Assembly (NCBI GenBank): GCA_023431345.1
Contig: JAEYWK010000100.1
Location: forward strand, 1 to 64,000
Reading direction: 5' to 3'
DNA: 64,000 bases
Origin: Pseudomonadota bacterium
GTDB taxonomy: Bacteria > Myxococcota_A > Polyangia > Polyangiales > Polyangiaceae
Part shown: positions 25,583 to 36,911 of the stretch, piece by piece
Layout: each line of letters starts with the position of its first letter
Numbering within the stretch: the stretch's first letter is position 1
Position numbers and translations under genes: made by a program
Notes under the pieces: model-generated
Database searches by the model: none
Told to the model about the DNA's origin: nothing
What the model saw: only the letters and a program-made list of their open reading frames with translations

Positions 25583-26364
25583 TCAACGACCTTTGAAAGA
25601 CGGCGGGCGCTTCTCGCTGAACGCTGCCAGCGCTTCCAAGCGATCTTCGCTCGCGAGACAGCGCTCGTACGCGGCGCGTTCGATGGTAAGGCCTCGCGAC
25701 AGCTCGCGCGAGGTCGAGCCGCGGATGGCCTCGAGCGCGGCGCGGATGGCCAGCGGCGCTCCGTTCAAGATGGGCTGAGCCCAGCTCATGACCTCGAGCA
25801 GGAATTGATCGCCTTTGGGCAAAACCTGGTTGATTAGGCCTAAAATCAGGGCTTCGGGGGCGGTCAGGCGCGCCGCGCGCAAGATCAGCTCTTTCGCGCG
25901 CGCTTCACCGAGCAGGCGCGGTAGGCGCTGCGTGCCTCCCGCGCCCGGGATGACGCCGAGGCTCGTCTCGGGCAAGCCAAGGACGGCGTGCGGCGCCGCT
26001 ACGCGCAAATCGCAGAGCAGCGCGAGCTCCAAGCCGCCCCCTAGCGCGGCGCCGTTGATCGCGGCGACGGTCGGCACCGCGATCGTCTCGAGCCAGCCGA
26101 GCTCGGTCTCGTAGGCGAGCAAGAGCGCGCGCACCTCGTCCTGGCTCATGCTGGCGCGCTCTTTCAGATCCGCGCCGGCGCAGAACGCCTTGTCGCCGGC
26201 CCCCGTGACGATCACGAGGCGCAGATCCTCTTGGGACGCGAGCGCGCGACCGATCTCTCCGAAACGCGCCACGAGCGCTCGTGACAGCGAGTTCATGCGC
26301 TCCGGGCGATCGAGCGTGACGAGACCTATCGCGCCGCGTCGCTCGAGGCGAACGCCAGCGTCCG

Positions 26365-26368
<4 letters not shown>
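25583..26368 (-). CDS. Enoyl-CoA hydratase/isomerase family protein
   Basis: A 261-residue crotonase-fold enzyme. The oxyanion-hole segments are KAFCAGADLKE and ALGGGLELALLCD, and both catalytic glutamates of hydratases are present: E114 (GGGLE) and E134 (LPE), 20 residues apart as in rat crotonase. PGAGGTQRLPRLLG follows. It should hydrate trans-2-enoyl-CoA or a related substrate (methylglutaconyl-CoA hydratase is an alternative). The ATG overlaps the stop of the M1 aminopeptidase gene (ATGA) but in the sense that the hydratase lies downstream, so they share an operon despite unrelated chemistry. Confidence 0.9.
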
Positions 26369-29145
<2,777 letters not shown>

Positions 29146-29154
29146 TCAGGGCCT

Positions 29155-29191
29155 ACTATAGGGCGCGCCGTGCTCGCGTGGCGGGTAATAT
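29155..29191. promoter_or_regulatory. Divergent -10-like elements between the M1 peptidase and recD2
   Basis: TAATAT (29186-29191) sits six bases before the GTG of recD2 at 29198. On the minus strand TATAGT (complement of 29155-29160) sits nine bases before the ATG of the peptidase at 29145. Both spacings would give leaderless or nearly leaderless transcripts. Neither has a recognisable -35. Confidence is low because each call rests on a single hexamer. Confidence 0.3.
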
Positions 29192-29197
29192 GCGGCC

Positions 29198-31390
29198 GTG
29201 CCGATCACGCTGACCGGAGAAGTCGAGCGCATCACCTACGAAAGTGAGGCGACCGGCTTTCGCGTCTTGCGCGTGGGGGCCGTCGAGGGGGCCGGCCAGC
29301 GCGACACGGTCACGGTCGTGGGCACGCTGCCGCCGGTGGGCAGCGGCACCCGCGTCCGCGTCACGGGAGATTTTCGCCAAGATCCGCGGCACGGCGAGCA
29401 GTTTCGGGCCGACACCTTGATCACGCTCGCGCCCGAGACGCTGGTGGGCCTCGAGCGCTACCTCGGCTCCGGGCTGATCCCTGGCATCGGGCCGGCGATC
29501 GCCAAGCGCATCGTGGCCGCGTTCGGCATGGGCAGCCTGAGCATGCTGGACAACGAGCCCGAGCGGCTGCGTCTGATCCCTGGCATCGGTGAGCGGCGCA
29601 TCCAGGAGGTCAAGAAGGCGTGGGCCTCGCAGCGCGCGATCAGCAACGTCATGATGCTGCTGCAGACGCACGGCGCCTCGCCCGCGCTCGCCGCCCGCAT
29701 CTACAAGCACTACGGCGACGGCGCGGCCCGCGTCGTGCAAGAAGCGCCCTATCGTCTGGCGATGGAGGTGCGCGGTATCGGCTTCAAGACCGCTGACCGC
29801 ATCGCCAAGTCGCTCGGCATCAAGGGTGACCACCCCGAGCGAGTTCAGGCGGGCGTGCTCCACGAGCTGAACGGCTTGGCCGATCAAGGGCACGTGCTGT
29901 TCCCGCGTGACGCGCTCTGCGAGCGGGCCAGCGCCATGCTCGAGATCGACGTCGGGCACGTCGGGCCTGCCATCGACAAGCTGTGGGCCAGCGGGCTGGT
30001 CGTGGTCGAGGAGCAGGGCGTTTACTTGGCGCGCCTGCATCGCGCCGAAACCGTGTTGGTCGAAGGGCTGGCGCGCCTGCTTTCCCGGCCCGGGCGTGTG
30101 CTCGCCGGCATCGAGACGACCATCGCGCGCTTCGAGCAGCAAGCGAAGGTGACGCTGGCGCCGGCCCAGCGCGCGGCGGTGCAGGGCGCGGCGGAGCACA
30201 AGCTGATCGTCGTTACGGGCGGCCCCGGCGTGGGCAAGACGACCATCATCCGCGCCATGCTCGACGTCATGCGCCGCGCGCGCCTCGACGTGCGCTTGGC
30301 CGCGCCCACGGGTCGCGCTGCCAAGCGCTTGGCGGAGGCGACCTCTCACGAGGCCAGCACGCTGCACCGGCTCCTGGAGTTCGAGCCGCGGGCGGGCGGC
30401 TTTCAACGGGGTGAGCAGAAGCCGGTCGAGGCCGACGTCGTCATCGTCGACGAGGCGTCGATGATTGACGTACCGCTCGGGGCGGCGCTGCTCTCGGCGT
30501 TGCCCGACGCGGCTCGCCTGGTGATCGTCGGCGACGCCGACCAGCTGCCGTCGGTGGGGCCGGGCGCGCTGCTGCGAGACATCATCGAGTCGAGGGCGGT
30601 GCATGTCGTGCGGCTGAACGAGATCTTTCGGCAAGCGGGCGAGAGCCGCATCGTGCAAAACGCGCATCGCATCTTGCACGGCGACATGCCCGAGAGCGCT
30701 GACCCGGAGTCGCCGCGCGCCGACTTCTTCGTCGTGTCGCGCCGCGAAGCGGAGGAGGCGGCGAGCGCGGTCAAGGAGCTCGTAACGGTGCGCATTCCCA
30801 GGCGCTTTGGCTTTGATCCGCGCAAAGACGTGCAGGTGCTCACCCCCATGCACCGCGGCCCGGCCGGCACCACGGCGCTCAATCAGCTGCTGCAGGCGGC
30901 GCTCAACCCCACGGGCCCTGCGCTCTCGCACCACGGCCAAGCGTTTCGGCTGGGCGACAAGGTCTTGCAGCTGAAGAACGACTACGATCGCGAGGTTTAC
31001 AACGGCGATCTCGGGGTCATCTCGCGCGTCGATGAGCAAGAGCGACGGCTCAGCGTGCGCTTCGATGCGCGTGACGTCGACTATCAAGACGCCGATCTCG
31101 AGAACCTGACGCTGGCCTACGCGACCAGCATCCACAAAAGTCAAGGTAGTGAGTATCCGGCGGTCGTGATCCCGCTGCTCAGCGCGCACTTCGTCATGCT
31201 CTCGCGCAACCTGGTGTACACCGCGGTCACCCGCGGCAAGAAGCTCTGCGTGCTGGTGTCGGATCCACGCGCGCTCAAGCTCGCGCTGGGTGAGGTGCGC
31301 AAAGAAGAGCGCGTGACGCGGCTCGCGGAGCGGCTCCGCTTCGCGCTCTCGGCTACACCAGCACCGCTTCGACCAGAGTCAGCAGGCTAG
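29198..31390 (+). CDS. recD2: RecD2-type 5'-3' DNA helicase
   Basis: A 730-residue SF1B helicase. The N terminus holds an OB-like domain (LTGEVERITYES) and helix-hairpin-helix segments (GLIPGIGPAIAKRI, LRLIPGIGERRI, VRGIGFKTADRIA) characteristic of RecD2. The motor has Walker A GGPGVGKTT (341-349), Walker B VIVDEASMID, VGDADQLPSVGPG, and a late SIHKSQGSEYPAVV motif. RecD2 works without RecBC in DNA repair and replication fork processing. The start is GTG 29198. Its 3' end overlaps the convergent methyltransferase-like gene by 38 bases. Confidence 0.95.
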   Translation: MPITLTGEVERITYESEATGFRVLRVGAVEGAGQRDTVTVVGTLPPVGSGTRVRVTGDFRQDPRHGEQFRADTLITLAPETLVGLERYLGSGLIPGIGPAIAKRIVAAFGMGSLSMLDNEPERLRLIPGIGERRIQEVKKAWASQRAISNVMMLLQTHGASPALAARIYKHYGDGAARVVQEAPYRLAMEVRGIGFKTADRIAKSLGIKGDHPERVQAGVLHELNGLADQGHVLFPRDALCERASAMLEIDVGHVGPAIDKLWASGLVVVEEQGVYLARLHRAETVLVEGLARLLSRPGRVLAGIETTIARFEQQAKVTLAPAQRAAVQGAAEHKLIVVTGGPGVGKTTIIRAMLDVMRRARLDVRLAAPTGRAAKRLAEATSHEASTLHRLLEFEPRAGGFQRGEQKPVEADVVIVDEASMIDVPLGAALLSALPDAARLVIVGDADQLPSVGPGALLRDIIESRAVHVVRLNEIFRQAGESRIVQNAHRILHGDMPESADPESPRADFFVVSRREAEEAASAVKELVTVRIPRRFGFDPRKDVQVLTPMHRGPAGTTALNQLLQAALNPTGPALSHHGQAFRLGDKVLQLKNDYDREVYNGDLGVISRVDEQERRLSVRFDARDVDYQDADLENLTLAYATSIHKSQGSEYPAVVIPLLSAHFVMLSRNLVYTAVTRGKKLCVLVSDPRALKLALGEVRKEERVTRLAERLRFALSATPAPLRPESAG

Positions 31391-32522
31391 CGCCCGGGAC
31401 GCTAGGGTGCGCCCTTCGCCACTCCCAGCTCAGCTCGGACTTGAGCGTCGCGCTCTCGGGCAGCCGCTCCGCCAGCCGCTCGACGCCGAGCAGATCCCTC
31501 GGCTCGGAGGCGGCTTGCTCGGCGCCGCCCGCGCCGCGCAGCTCGACCTCGCTCACGGCGCTGACGAGCACGGCTGACTGGGCTCTGCGCAGGAGCGCCT
31601 GAACGTGGTGCTGCTCGAGCAAGCGTGCGAACAGCTCCAGCGGCGCGGAGAGGCTGTCCGCGCCGTCGAAGCCGCGGGCAGCGAGCGCGCTCGATAGCCG
31701 AGCTTCGAAGCCCGCGCCCAAGCTCGCCAGCTGCATCGCCGAGATCGCCAGCTCGGGGCGTTCGACCACGGCCGAGATGCCGGCGCTACCGGAGCCCACG
31801 TCGTAGCTAGCGAGCAGGGCCGTCAGCTCGACGACGGCTCGCGCCGCGTCCGGAGCCGCCTGGACGACCTCGTCGACGGCGCGGCTGAACGCGGCGCGGC
31901 AACCCGTCACGTCGTAGCGTTCGAGCTGGAAGCGGCCGCGCTGCTCTTCGGGTACGGCCCGGCGCACGAGCGCCTCGAGCGCGCCCAAGTCGAGATCCGC
32001 GAGCACCACGCGCTCGAAGCGCTGCGCGAGCTCGACGAGAGGCAGATCTGCCGAAGATAGCGCGCCGCTCACGAGCACGGCGCCTGGTGCCGCCGCGCGC
32101 GCGGCGTCCAGCACGAACCGGCGCAGCTTGCTCGCGTGCTCGCCGCCGGAGCTCGTGGCCGGCTCCAGCGCGAAGGCGCCGGAAGGGAGCGCGGCCGGCC
32201 CGAGCTCGGGCTCGAACTCCCAGCGTTGCGGTGCGGCCTGTCGCTGCTCCGCGTGCGCAGCTTCGATGGCCAGCAGCGCGTCGCCGAAGCTGTAGTCCCC
32301 GAACTCGGGCGGCAATTGCCCGCTCTGGAGCAGGTTCGTGAAGGCCGCGAGCGGCTCGAGCAGCGCCGCGTCGAACAGCCGCTCGCCGCGCAGCACGGCC
32401 TCGATCGCCGCGAGCGCCACGACGCTCTCGCGCCCTGCCTGGTTCCCGCCGCGCCGCCGCAGCGTCTCTTCCGAGAACTTGTGGAACATGCGCACGCTCT
32501 TTTGGAATTCGGCTCGGCTCAT
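31353..32522 (-). CDS. Methyltransferase-like (Rossmann) protein of unknown function
   Basis: A 389-residue protein. An N-terminal helical part (about 1-110) precedes an alpha/beta region: AVLVSGALSSADLP would align with the SAM motif I, FERVVLADLDLGALEAL with the acidic motif II, and FQLERYDVTG with motif III. The glycine pattern of motif I is poor, so binding of SAM is doubtful. The rest is helical. ATG 32522 is used; it lies 14 bases after the stop of the MacA-like adaptor gene, so it is probably the last gene of the exporter operon. A 38-base tail overlap with recD2 is seen. Confidence 0.6.
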   Translation of the reverse strand: MSRAEFQKSVRMFHKFSEETLRRRGGNQAGRESVVALAAIEAVLRGERLFDAALLEPLAAFTNLLQSGQLPPEFGDYSFGDALLAIEAAHAEQRQAAPQRWEFEPELGPAALPSGAFALEPATSSGGEHASKLRRFVLDAARAAAPGAVLVSGALSSADLPLVELAQRFERVVLADLDLGALEALVRRAVPEEQRGRFQLERYDVTGCRAAFSRAVDEVVQAAPDAARAVVELTALLASYDVGSGSAGISAVVERPELAISAMQLASLGAGFEARLSSALAARGFDGADSLSAPLELFARLLEQHHVQALLRRAQSAVLVSAVSEVELRGAGGAEQAASEPRDLLGVERLAERLPESATLKSELSWEWRRAHPSVPGASLLTLVEAVLV

Positions 32523-32535
32523 GGCTGCTCTCTCG

Positions 32536-33642
32536 TCACGGCTTCTTGTCGGGGGTAGCTTCACTGCCTGGCTTCTTGATGCGCGATCCGGCGTCCACAC
32601 CGGAGAGCACCTCGACGTGGATGCCGTCGGACAAGCCCAGGCTGACCTCGCGACGCTCGAAGGTTTGCGGGGCCGTTTCCACCTCGACGAAGCTCTTGCC
32701 TTTGTCGAACACGACCACGCTCTCCTCGATGGCGAGCGCGTTCCTGCGCGTATCGAGGATGATGTCGGCGTTGGCGCTGTAGTTGGCGCGGAGCAGCACG
32801 TTCTGCTTGAGCTGGACGGCCGCCTTCACCTCGAACTCGATGGTGCCTTCCTTCTCCTTGCCTTTGGGCGCGATGTACTCGAGCTTGCCCTCCAGCTTGT
32901 CGTCACCCAGGGCCCCGACCGTGATCGACACCGGCATGCCCACGCTCAGCTTACCGACCTCTGACTCGTCGACGCGCCCTTGGAAGATCATGTCGCTCAT
33001 GTCCGCGATCGCGGCGATGGTCGTGCCTTCGTTGAAATTGTTGGCTTCGATCACGCTCGAGCCTTCCTTGACGGGCACGTCGAGCACGGTACCGTCGACC
33101 GTCGACATCACCTGGTTCGACACCTTGCCGCTGCGCTTCGAGGCGCCTTCCTTGATCAGCTCGCGGTTGCTCTGCGCCGTCTCGAGCTCCTGGCGCTTCA
33201 AGTCGAAGCCGAGCTTGAACTGATTGAACTCGGTTTCTTGCATCAGCTTTTGGTCGAAGAGCTGCTGGTAGCGCTGCATCTGCTGCTGGGCATTTTCGTA
33301 AGCGATTTGCGCAGCGCGCACCGCGGACTCGGCGTTGTTGAGCGCCACCACGTTTGGTATGATTTGAATCTTGGCCAGGAGCTGGCGATCTTTGACGGTC
33401 TGCCCGGCCTCGACGTAGAGCTTTTCGAGCACGCCCGACACGCGTGGCTTGATGGTGACCTCGCGGCGCGGCACGATCGCGCCAGGGGCGACCGTCTTTT
33501 TGACGATGTCCATCTGCGCCGGCTTGACGGTTTGATGGACGATCGGCTTCGCCTGCGACTTGTCGTACAAAAATAGCAGCGTGGCGACGAACGCTCCGAC
33601 GACTCCGAGCGCGAGCAGCAGGGGGACGATGCGGCGGATCAT
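32536..33642 (-). CDS. MacA/RND-type periplasmic adaptor (membrane fusion protein)
   Basis: A 368-residue adaptor protein with one N-terminal membrane anchor (about 5-25), a split lipoyl/barrel-sandwich domain (VTIKPRVSGVLEKLYVEAGQ and GTVLDVPVKEGSSV), a helical hairpin between them (about 95-165), and beta-barrel/membrane-proximal domains. It belongs to the HlyD/MacA family, linking an inner-membrane ABC exporter with an outer-membrane channel. The ATG overlaps the stop of the adjacent permease gene. No TolC-like gene is nearby, so an unlinked outer-membrane factor must be assumed. Confidence 0.9.
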   Translation of the reverse strand: MIRRIVPLLLALGVVGAFVATLLFLYDKSQAKPIVHQTVKPAQMDIVKKTVAPGAIVPRREVTIKPRVSGVLEKLYVEAGQTVKDRQLLAKIQIIPNVVALNNAESAVRAAQIAYENAQQQMQRYQQLFDQKLMQETEFNQFKLGFDLKRQELETAQSNRELIKEGASKRSGKVSNQVMSTVDGTVLDVPVKEGSSVIEANNFNEGTTIAAIADMSDMIFQGRVDESEVGKLSVGMPVSITVGALGDDKLEGKLEYIAPKGKEKEGTIEFEVKAAVQLKQNVLLRANYSANADIILDTRRNALAIEESVVVFDKGKSFVEVETAPQTFERREVSLGLSDGIHVEVLSGVDAGSRIKKPGSEATPDKKP

Positions 33643-34892
33643 TCGGCTCTCAAGGCCTCGACGGGGTGGACGCGAGCGGCATGGCGCGCGGGCATGATGG
33701 CAGCAATCAGCCCGGCGGCAACGAGCAGGCACTGCGCCAATAGCGCGGCCTTCAAGTCGACTTCGGGCCTCGAGACGGGAGCTTCGGGCAGCTTGGCCAG
33801 AAAGCGCGAGAAGCCTTCCAGCGCCGCGACGGCGGCGATCAAGCCGAGGTAGCCGGCGAGCGTGGTCAGGACCACCGATTCTTTGACGATCATCATCACG
33901 ACCGAGCCTGGAGTCGCCCCGAGCGCCTTGCGTATGCCGATCTCCTTGGTGCGCTCTTTGACCGTGATCAGCAAGATGTTGCTGACGCCCAGCATGCCGG
34001 CGCCGAGCGTGAGCGCACCCACGAGCCACACGAACCAGCGGATACCCCGGAAAAGTCCCTGAATCTTCTCGAACTTGTCGGCCGCGTTGAACGAGCCGAA
34101 GGCCTGGTTATCGCTGGGGTGGATGCGGTGCTTCTCGGCCAGGGCGTGCTTGACCGATTCTTCCACCCAGACGGCGGGGTAGCTGGGATCGGTGCCGAGC
34201 GTGAACCAGCCTACGCGATTACGCTGGTTGAAGGCGCTCTGAAAGGTGGTGAAGGGAATGAACACGGTGGCGTTCAGCTTCTCGCCCTCGTCGCCGAACT
34301 TCAGGCTCCGAATCTCGCCCACGATCATGAAGTTCACGCCCTTGACCTGGATGTACTTGCCGAGCGGATCCTCTCCGGGCTCGAACAGCTCCGCGAGCAC
34401 CAGCTCGCCGACCACCGCCACTTTGCGCTGCTCGCTCATGTCGCGCTGATTGAAGAAGCGCCCGCGCTTCTGGATCAGAGGCTCGACCGACCAAAACTCG
34501 GGCGCATCGCCGACGACGTTGAAGTTGCCGGTCTTGGCGCCGCGCGTGATGTTCTGCCCATCTCGCCAGCCTCCGAGCTGCAAGCGAGGCGCGACGTGAA
34601 GGACGCCTGGCACCCGCGAGAGCACGGCGATGTCCTGGTCGTTGAAGCGAATGTAGCGTCCGGGCTGGAGGCCTCGATACGGCATGCTGGTGCGCTGCGA
34701 CCAGACGTAGACGCTGTTCATGGCCATCCCTCCCAGGCTCTTGACGACGCCGCGCTCGAGCCCGGCGCCGAGCCCCAGCAGCACCATCAGCATGAACATG
34801 CCCCAGAACACGCCGCAGGCCGTCAGCGCCGCGCGCAGCTTGTTCTTGCGCAGCGTCGACCAGATCTCTTGCCAGGAGTCGAGATCGACCAC
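33639..34892 (-). CDS. MacB-type ABC exporter permease (first of two)
   Basis: A 417-residue permease with the MacB/FtsX topology: one N-terminal membrane helix (NKLRAALTACGVFWGMFMLM), a periplasmic MacB_PCD domain of about 220 residues, and three C-terminal helices within an FtsX domain (VKERTKEIGIRKALGATPGS motif). It lacks an ATPase domain, which is supplied by the separate gene at 36118. It transfers force to the adaptor rather than forming a classical pore (mechanotransmission in MacB). The GTG at 34892 starts two bases after the stop of the second permease gene. Confidence 0.9.
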   Translation of the reverse strand: MVDLDSWQEIWSTLRKNKLRAALTACGVFWGMFMLMVLLGLGAGLERGVVKSLGGMAMNSVYVWSQRTSMPYRGLQPGRYIRFNDQDIAVLSRVPGVLHVAPRLQLGGWRDGQNITRGAKTGNFNVVGDAPEFWSVEPLIQKRGRFFNQRDMSEQRKVAVVGELVLAELFEPGEDPLGKYIQVKGVNFMIVGEIRSLKFGDEGEKLNATVFIPFTTFQSAFNQRNRVGWFTLGTDPSYPAVWVEESVKHALAEKHRIHPSDNQAFGSFNAADKFEKIQGLFRGIRWFVWLVGALTLGAGMLGVSNILLITVKERTKEIGIRKALGATPGSVVMMIVKESVVLTTLAGYLGLIAAVAALEGFSRFLAKLPEAPVSRPEVDLKAALLAQCLLVAAGLIAAIMPARHAARVHPVEALRAE

Positions 34893-34894
34893 CG

Positions 34895-36121
34895 CTAGTC
34901 GCTCCTGAGCGCTACGATCGGGTTGACGCGCGCGGCCCGGTAGGCGGGGAAGAATCCGGCCAGCGCCCCCGCGGCGATGATGATCGCGGTCGCGCTGAGG
35001 GCGACGCTCAAGCTCACGCTGGGGCTACGGAAGAACGGCGCGGCCGGGAAGCGGGCCGCGACCAGCTCCACGACGCCCACGCCCGCGACCAGGCCCAAGT
35101 AGCCGCTCACCGCCGTCAGCGCCACCGCCTCGCCCAGCACCATGCGAATGATCGACCAGGGAGTCGCGCCCAGCGCCTTGCGGATGCCAATCTCCTTGGT
35201 CCGCTCCGCCACCGAGATCAGCATGATGTTGCCGATGCCGACGATGCCAGCCAGCAGGGTGCCGACGCCCACCACCCAGATGAACAGGTGAATCCAGCGA
35301 AAAACGCCGGTGATGCGCGTATACTGCTCGAGGTTGTTGCCCACGCGCAGGGCGCGCTTGTCGCTCGCCGCGAAGCCGTGGCTCTGCGCCATCACGGCGC
35401 GGGCAGCCTGGGCCATCTTCTGACTGCGCTCGACCGTCGCGTCGCCGACCGTGAAGATCAGCTGGTGAATGATCTCGGGTTGATTGTAGACGAGCTGAGC
35501 GGTGCTCAGCGGTACGTAGATCTTGCGTAGCTCGTTCTCACCGCCTACGTCCTCGAACTCGCCCACGACCTTGTAGGCGAGCCCGCGAATGTTGACGTAT
35601 TCACCGATCGGATCGCGCGCACCGAACAGAATCTCGCGCACCTTGCTGCCGATCACCGCCACCTTCCGGCGCTCTTTCTGATCGGCGTCGTTCAAGTAGC
35701 GCCCGCGTGTCATCTCGGTCTTCTCGAGGTAGCGGTGGTCGGGGTGAACTCCCATGATGTTGAACGACGAGCGCTTGGCGCCGTACGTCACGCTGAACTC
35801 GCCCCACAGGTAGAAGCGACCCGTGAGGTGCTCGATGTCGGCTATCTCGCGCTCCAGCGCCTCGGCGTCTCGGTTCTTGAACAGAATCGGCCGGCCTGGG
35901 CTGCGGCCTGCGTGCGGGATCGAGGTCTTCCCGCCGCTCAGCCAGATCGAGTTCTGGGCGTCGTCGCGGAACTCCCAATTGGCGCCGTTTTCCAGGCCGC
36001 TTCCCGCTCCCAGGAGCACCACGAGCATGAAGACGCCCCACGCTACCGACAGCCCCGTGAGCGTCGTCCGCAGCTTGTTGCGGGTCAGTACGTCCCACAG
36101 CTCGAGGGCGGCCTCGATCAT
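34895..36121 (-). CDS. MacB-type ABC exporter permease (second of two)
   Basis: A 408-residue paralogue of the neighbouring permease, with the same layout: N-terminal helix (NKLRTTLTGLSVAWGVFMLV), periplasmic domain, and FtsX C terminus with VAERTKEIGIRKALGATPWS. Two different permeases beside one ATPase suggest a heterodimeric transporter, while canonical MacB is a homodimer with fused ATPase. The ATG overlaps the ATPase gene stop. The cargo is unknown; peptides, lipoproteins or siderophores are family possibilities. Confidence 0.9.
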   Translation of the reverse strand: MIEAALELWDVLTRNKLRTTLTGLSVAWGVFMLVVLLGAGSGLENGANWEFRDDAQNSIWLSGGKTSIPHAGRSPGRPILFKNRDAEALEREIADIEHLTGRFYLWGEFSVTYGAKRSSFNIMGVHPDHRYLEKTEMTRGRYLNDADQKERRKVAVIGSKVREILFGARDPIGEYVNIRGLAYKVVGEFEDVGGENELRKIYVPLSTAQLVYNQPEIIHQLIFTVGDATVERSQKMAQAARAVMAQSHGFAASDKRALRVGNNLEQYTRITGVFRWIHLFIWVVGVGTLLAGIVGIGNIMLISVAERTKEIGIRKALGATPWSIIRMVLGEAVALTAVSGYLGLVAGVGVVELVAARFPAAPFFRSPSVSLSVALSATAIIIAAGALAGFFPAYRAARVNPIVALRSD

Positions 36122-36789
36122 GCGCTCGGCGACTCCACCCGCCCGTCCTTCAAGCGGATCGTGCGCGACGTCATGTCGGCGATGTCATGCTCGTGCGTGA
36201 CCACGACCACCGTCATCCCCTGCGCGTTGATCTCGCGCAGCAAGTCCATCAGCTGATACGACGTCGCGGTGTCGAGCGCGCCCGTTGGCTCGTCGGCGAG
36301 CAGCAGCTTCGGCTTGGTGATGAGGGCGCGCGCCACCGCCACCCGCTGCCGCTCACCGCCCGAGAGCTGCGACGGTAGGTGATCGGCGCGTGGGCCCAGG
36401 CCGACGCGTTCGAGGTACTCGAGCGCGAGTTTGTTGCGAGCACGCCGGGAGACGCCCTGGTAGTAGAGCGGCAGCGCCACGTTCTCCTGCGCGGTCTTGA
36501 AGCCCAGCAGGTTGAACGACTGGAAGACGAAGCCGATCAGGCGGTTTCGGTAGTGGGCGGCTTCACGCTCGCTCAAATGGCGGATGAGCTTGCCATCGAG
36601 GTGGTAGGAGCCCTGATCGTAGTCGTCGAGGATGCCCAGAATGTTGAGCAGCGTCGACTTGCCGGAGCCCGACGAGCCCATGATCGACACCAGCTCGCCG
36701 GCCTCCACGTGCAGGCTCACGTCGCGCAGCACCTGCACCGCCGCCTCGCCGCGGCCGTAACGCTTTTGAATGCCTTCGATGCGAATCAC
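36118..36789 (-). CDS. MacB/LolD-type ABC exporter ATPase
   Basis: A 223-residue ATPase. Walker A GSSGSGKST (38-46), Q-loop FVFQSFNLL, signature LSGGERQRVAVARAL, Walker B LLLADEPTGALD and H-loop VVVVTHEHD are all present. The sequence class is the LolD/MacB subfamily of mechanotransmission exporters. GTG 36789 is the start and begins the operon ATPase-permease-permease-adaptor-methyltransferase-like. The promoter region carries a G/C-rich dyad around a -10-like element. Confidence 0.95.
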   Translation of the reverse strand: MIRIEGIQKRYGRGEAAVQVLRDVSLHVEAGELVSIMGSSGSGKSTLLNILGILDDYDQGSYHLDGKLIRHLSEREAAHYRNRLIGFVFQSFNLLGFKTAQENVALPLYYQGVSRRARNKLALEYLERVGLGPRADHLPSQLSGGERQRVAVARALITKPKLLLADEPTGALDTATSYQLMDLLREINAQGMTVVVVTHEHDIADMTSRTIRLKDGRVESPSA

Positions 36790-36793
36790 GGAT

Positions 36794-36820
36794 GCCCCCC
36801 GGGATCTAGCACCGGGGGGC
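36794..36820 (-). promoter_or_regulatory. GC-rich dyad spanning the -10-like element of the exporter operon
   Basis: Nine-base perfect inverted arms, 36794-36802 and 36812-36820, enclose nine bases that contain most of the minus-strand TGCTAGATC (complement of 36803-36811). The GTG start lies 13 bases after that element. Arms placed on both sides of a -10 are more like a repressor operator than a terminator, and no T run follows. If transcription started further upstream, the same stem could instead cover the G-rich stretch acting as ribosome site. Confidence 0.4.
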
Positions 36821-36911
36821 GGCGGTTTTCGCCAGATGACCGACTTTTTCCGCTGCCGGTGGCGCGTCGAAATCCGCGATCGACGACGCGCCTGGCCGCG
36901 CGCTCTCAGCT

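Noticed and set aside
29156..31189. A 677-codon minus-strand frame opposite recD2
   Set aside because: Shadow of the helicase gene; no start context and no recognised domain.
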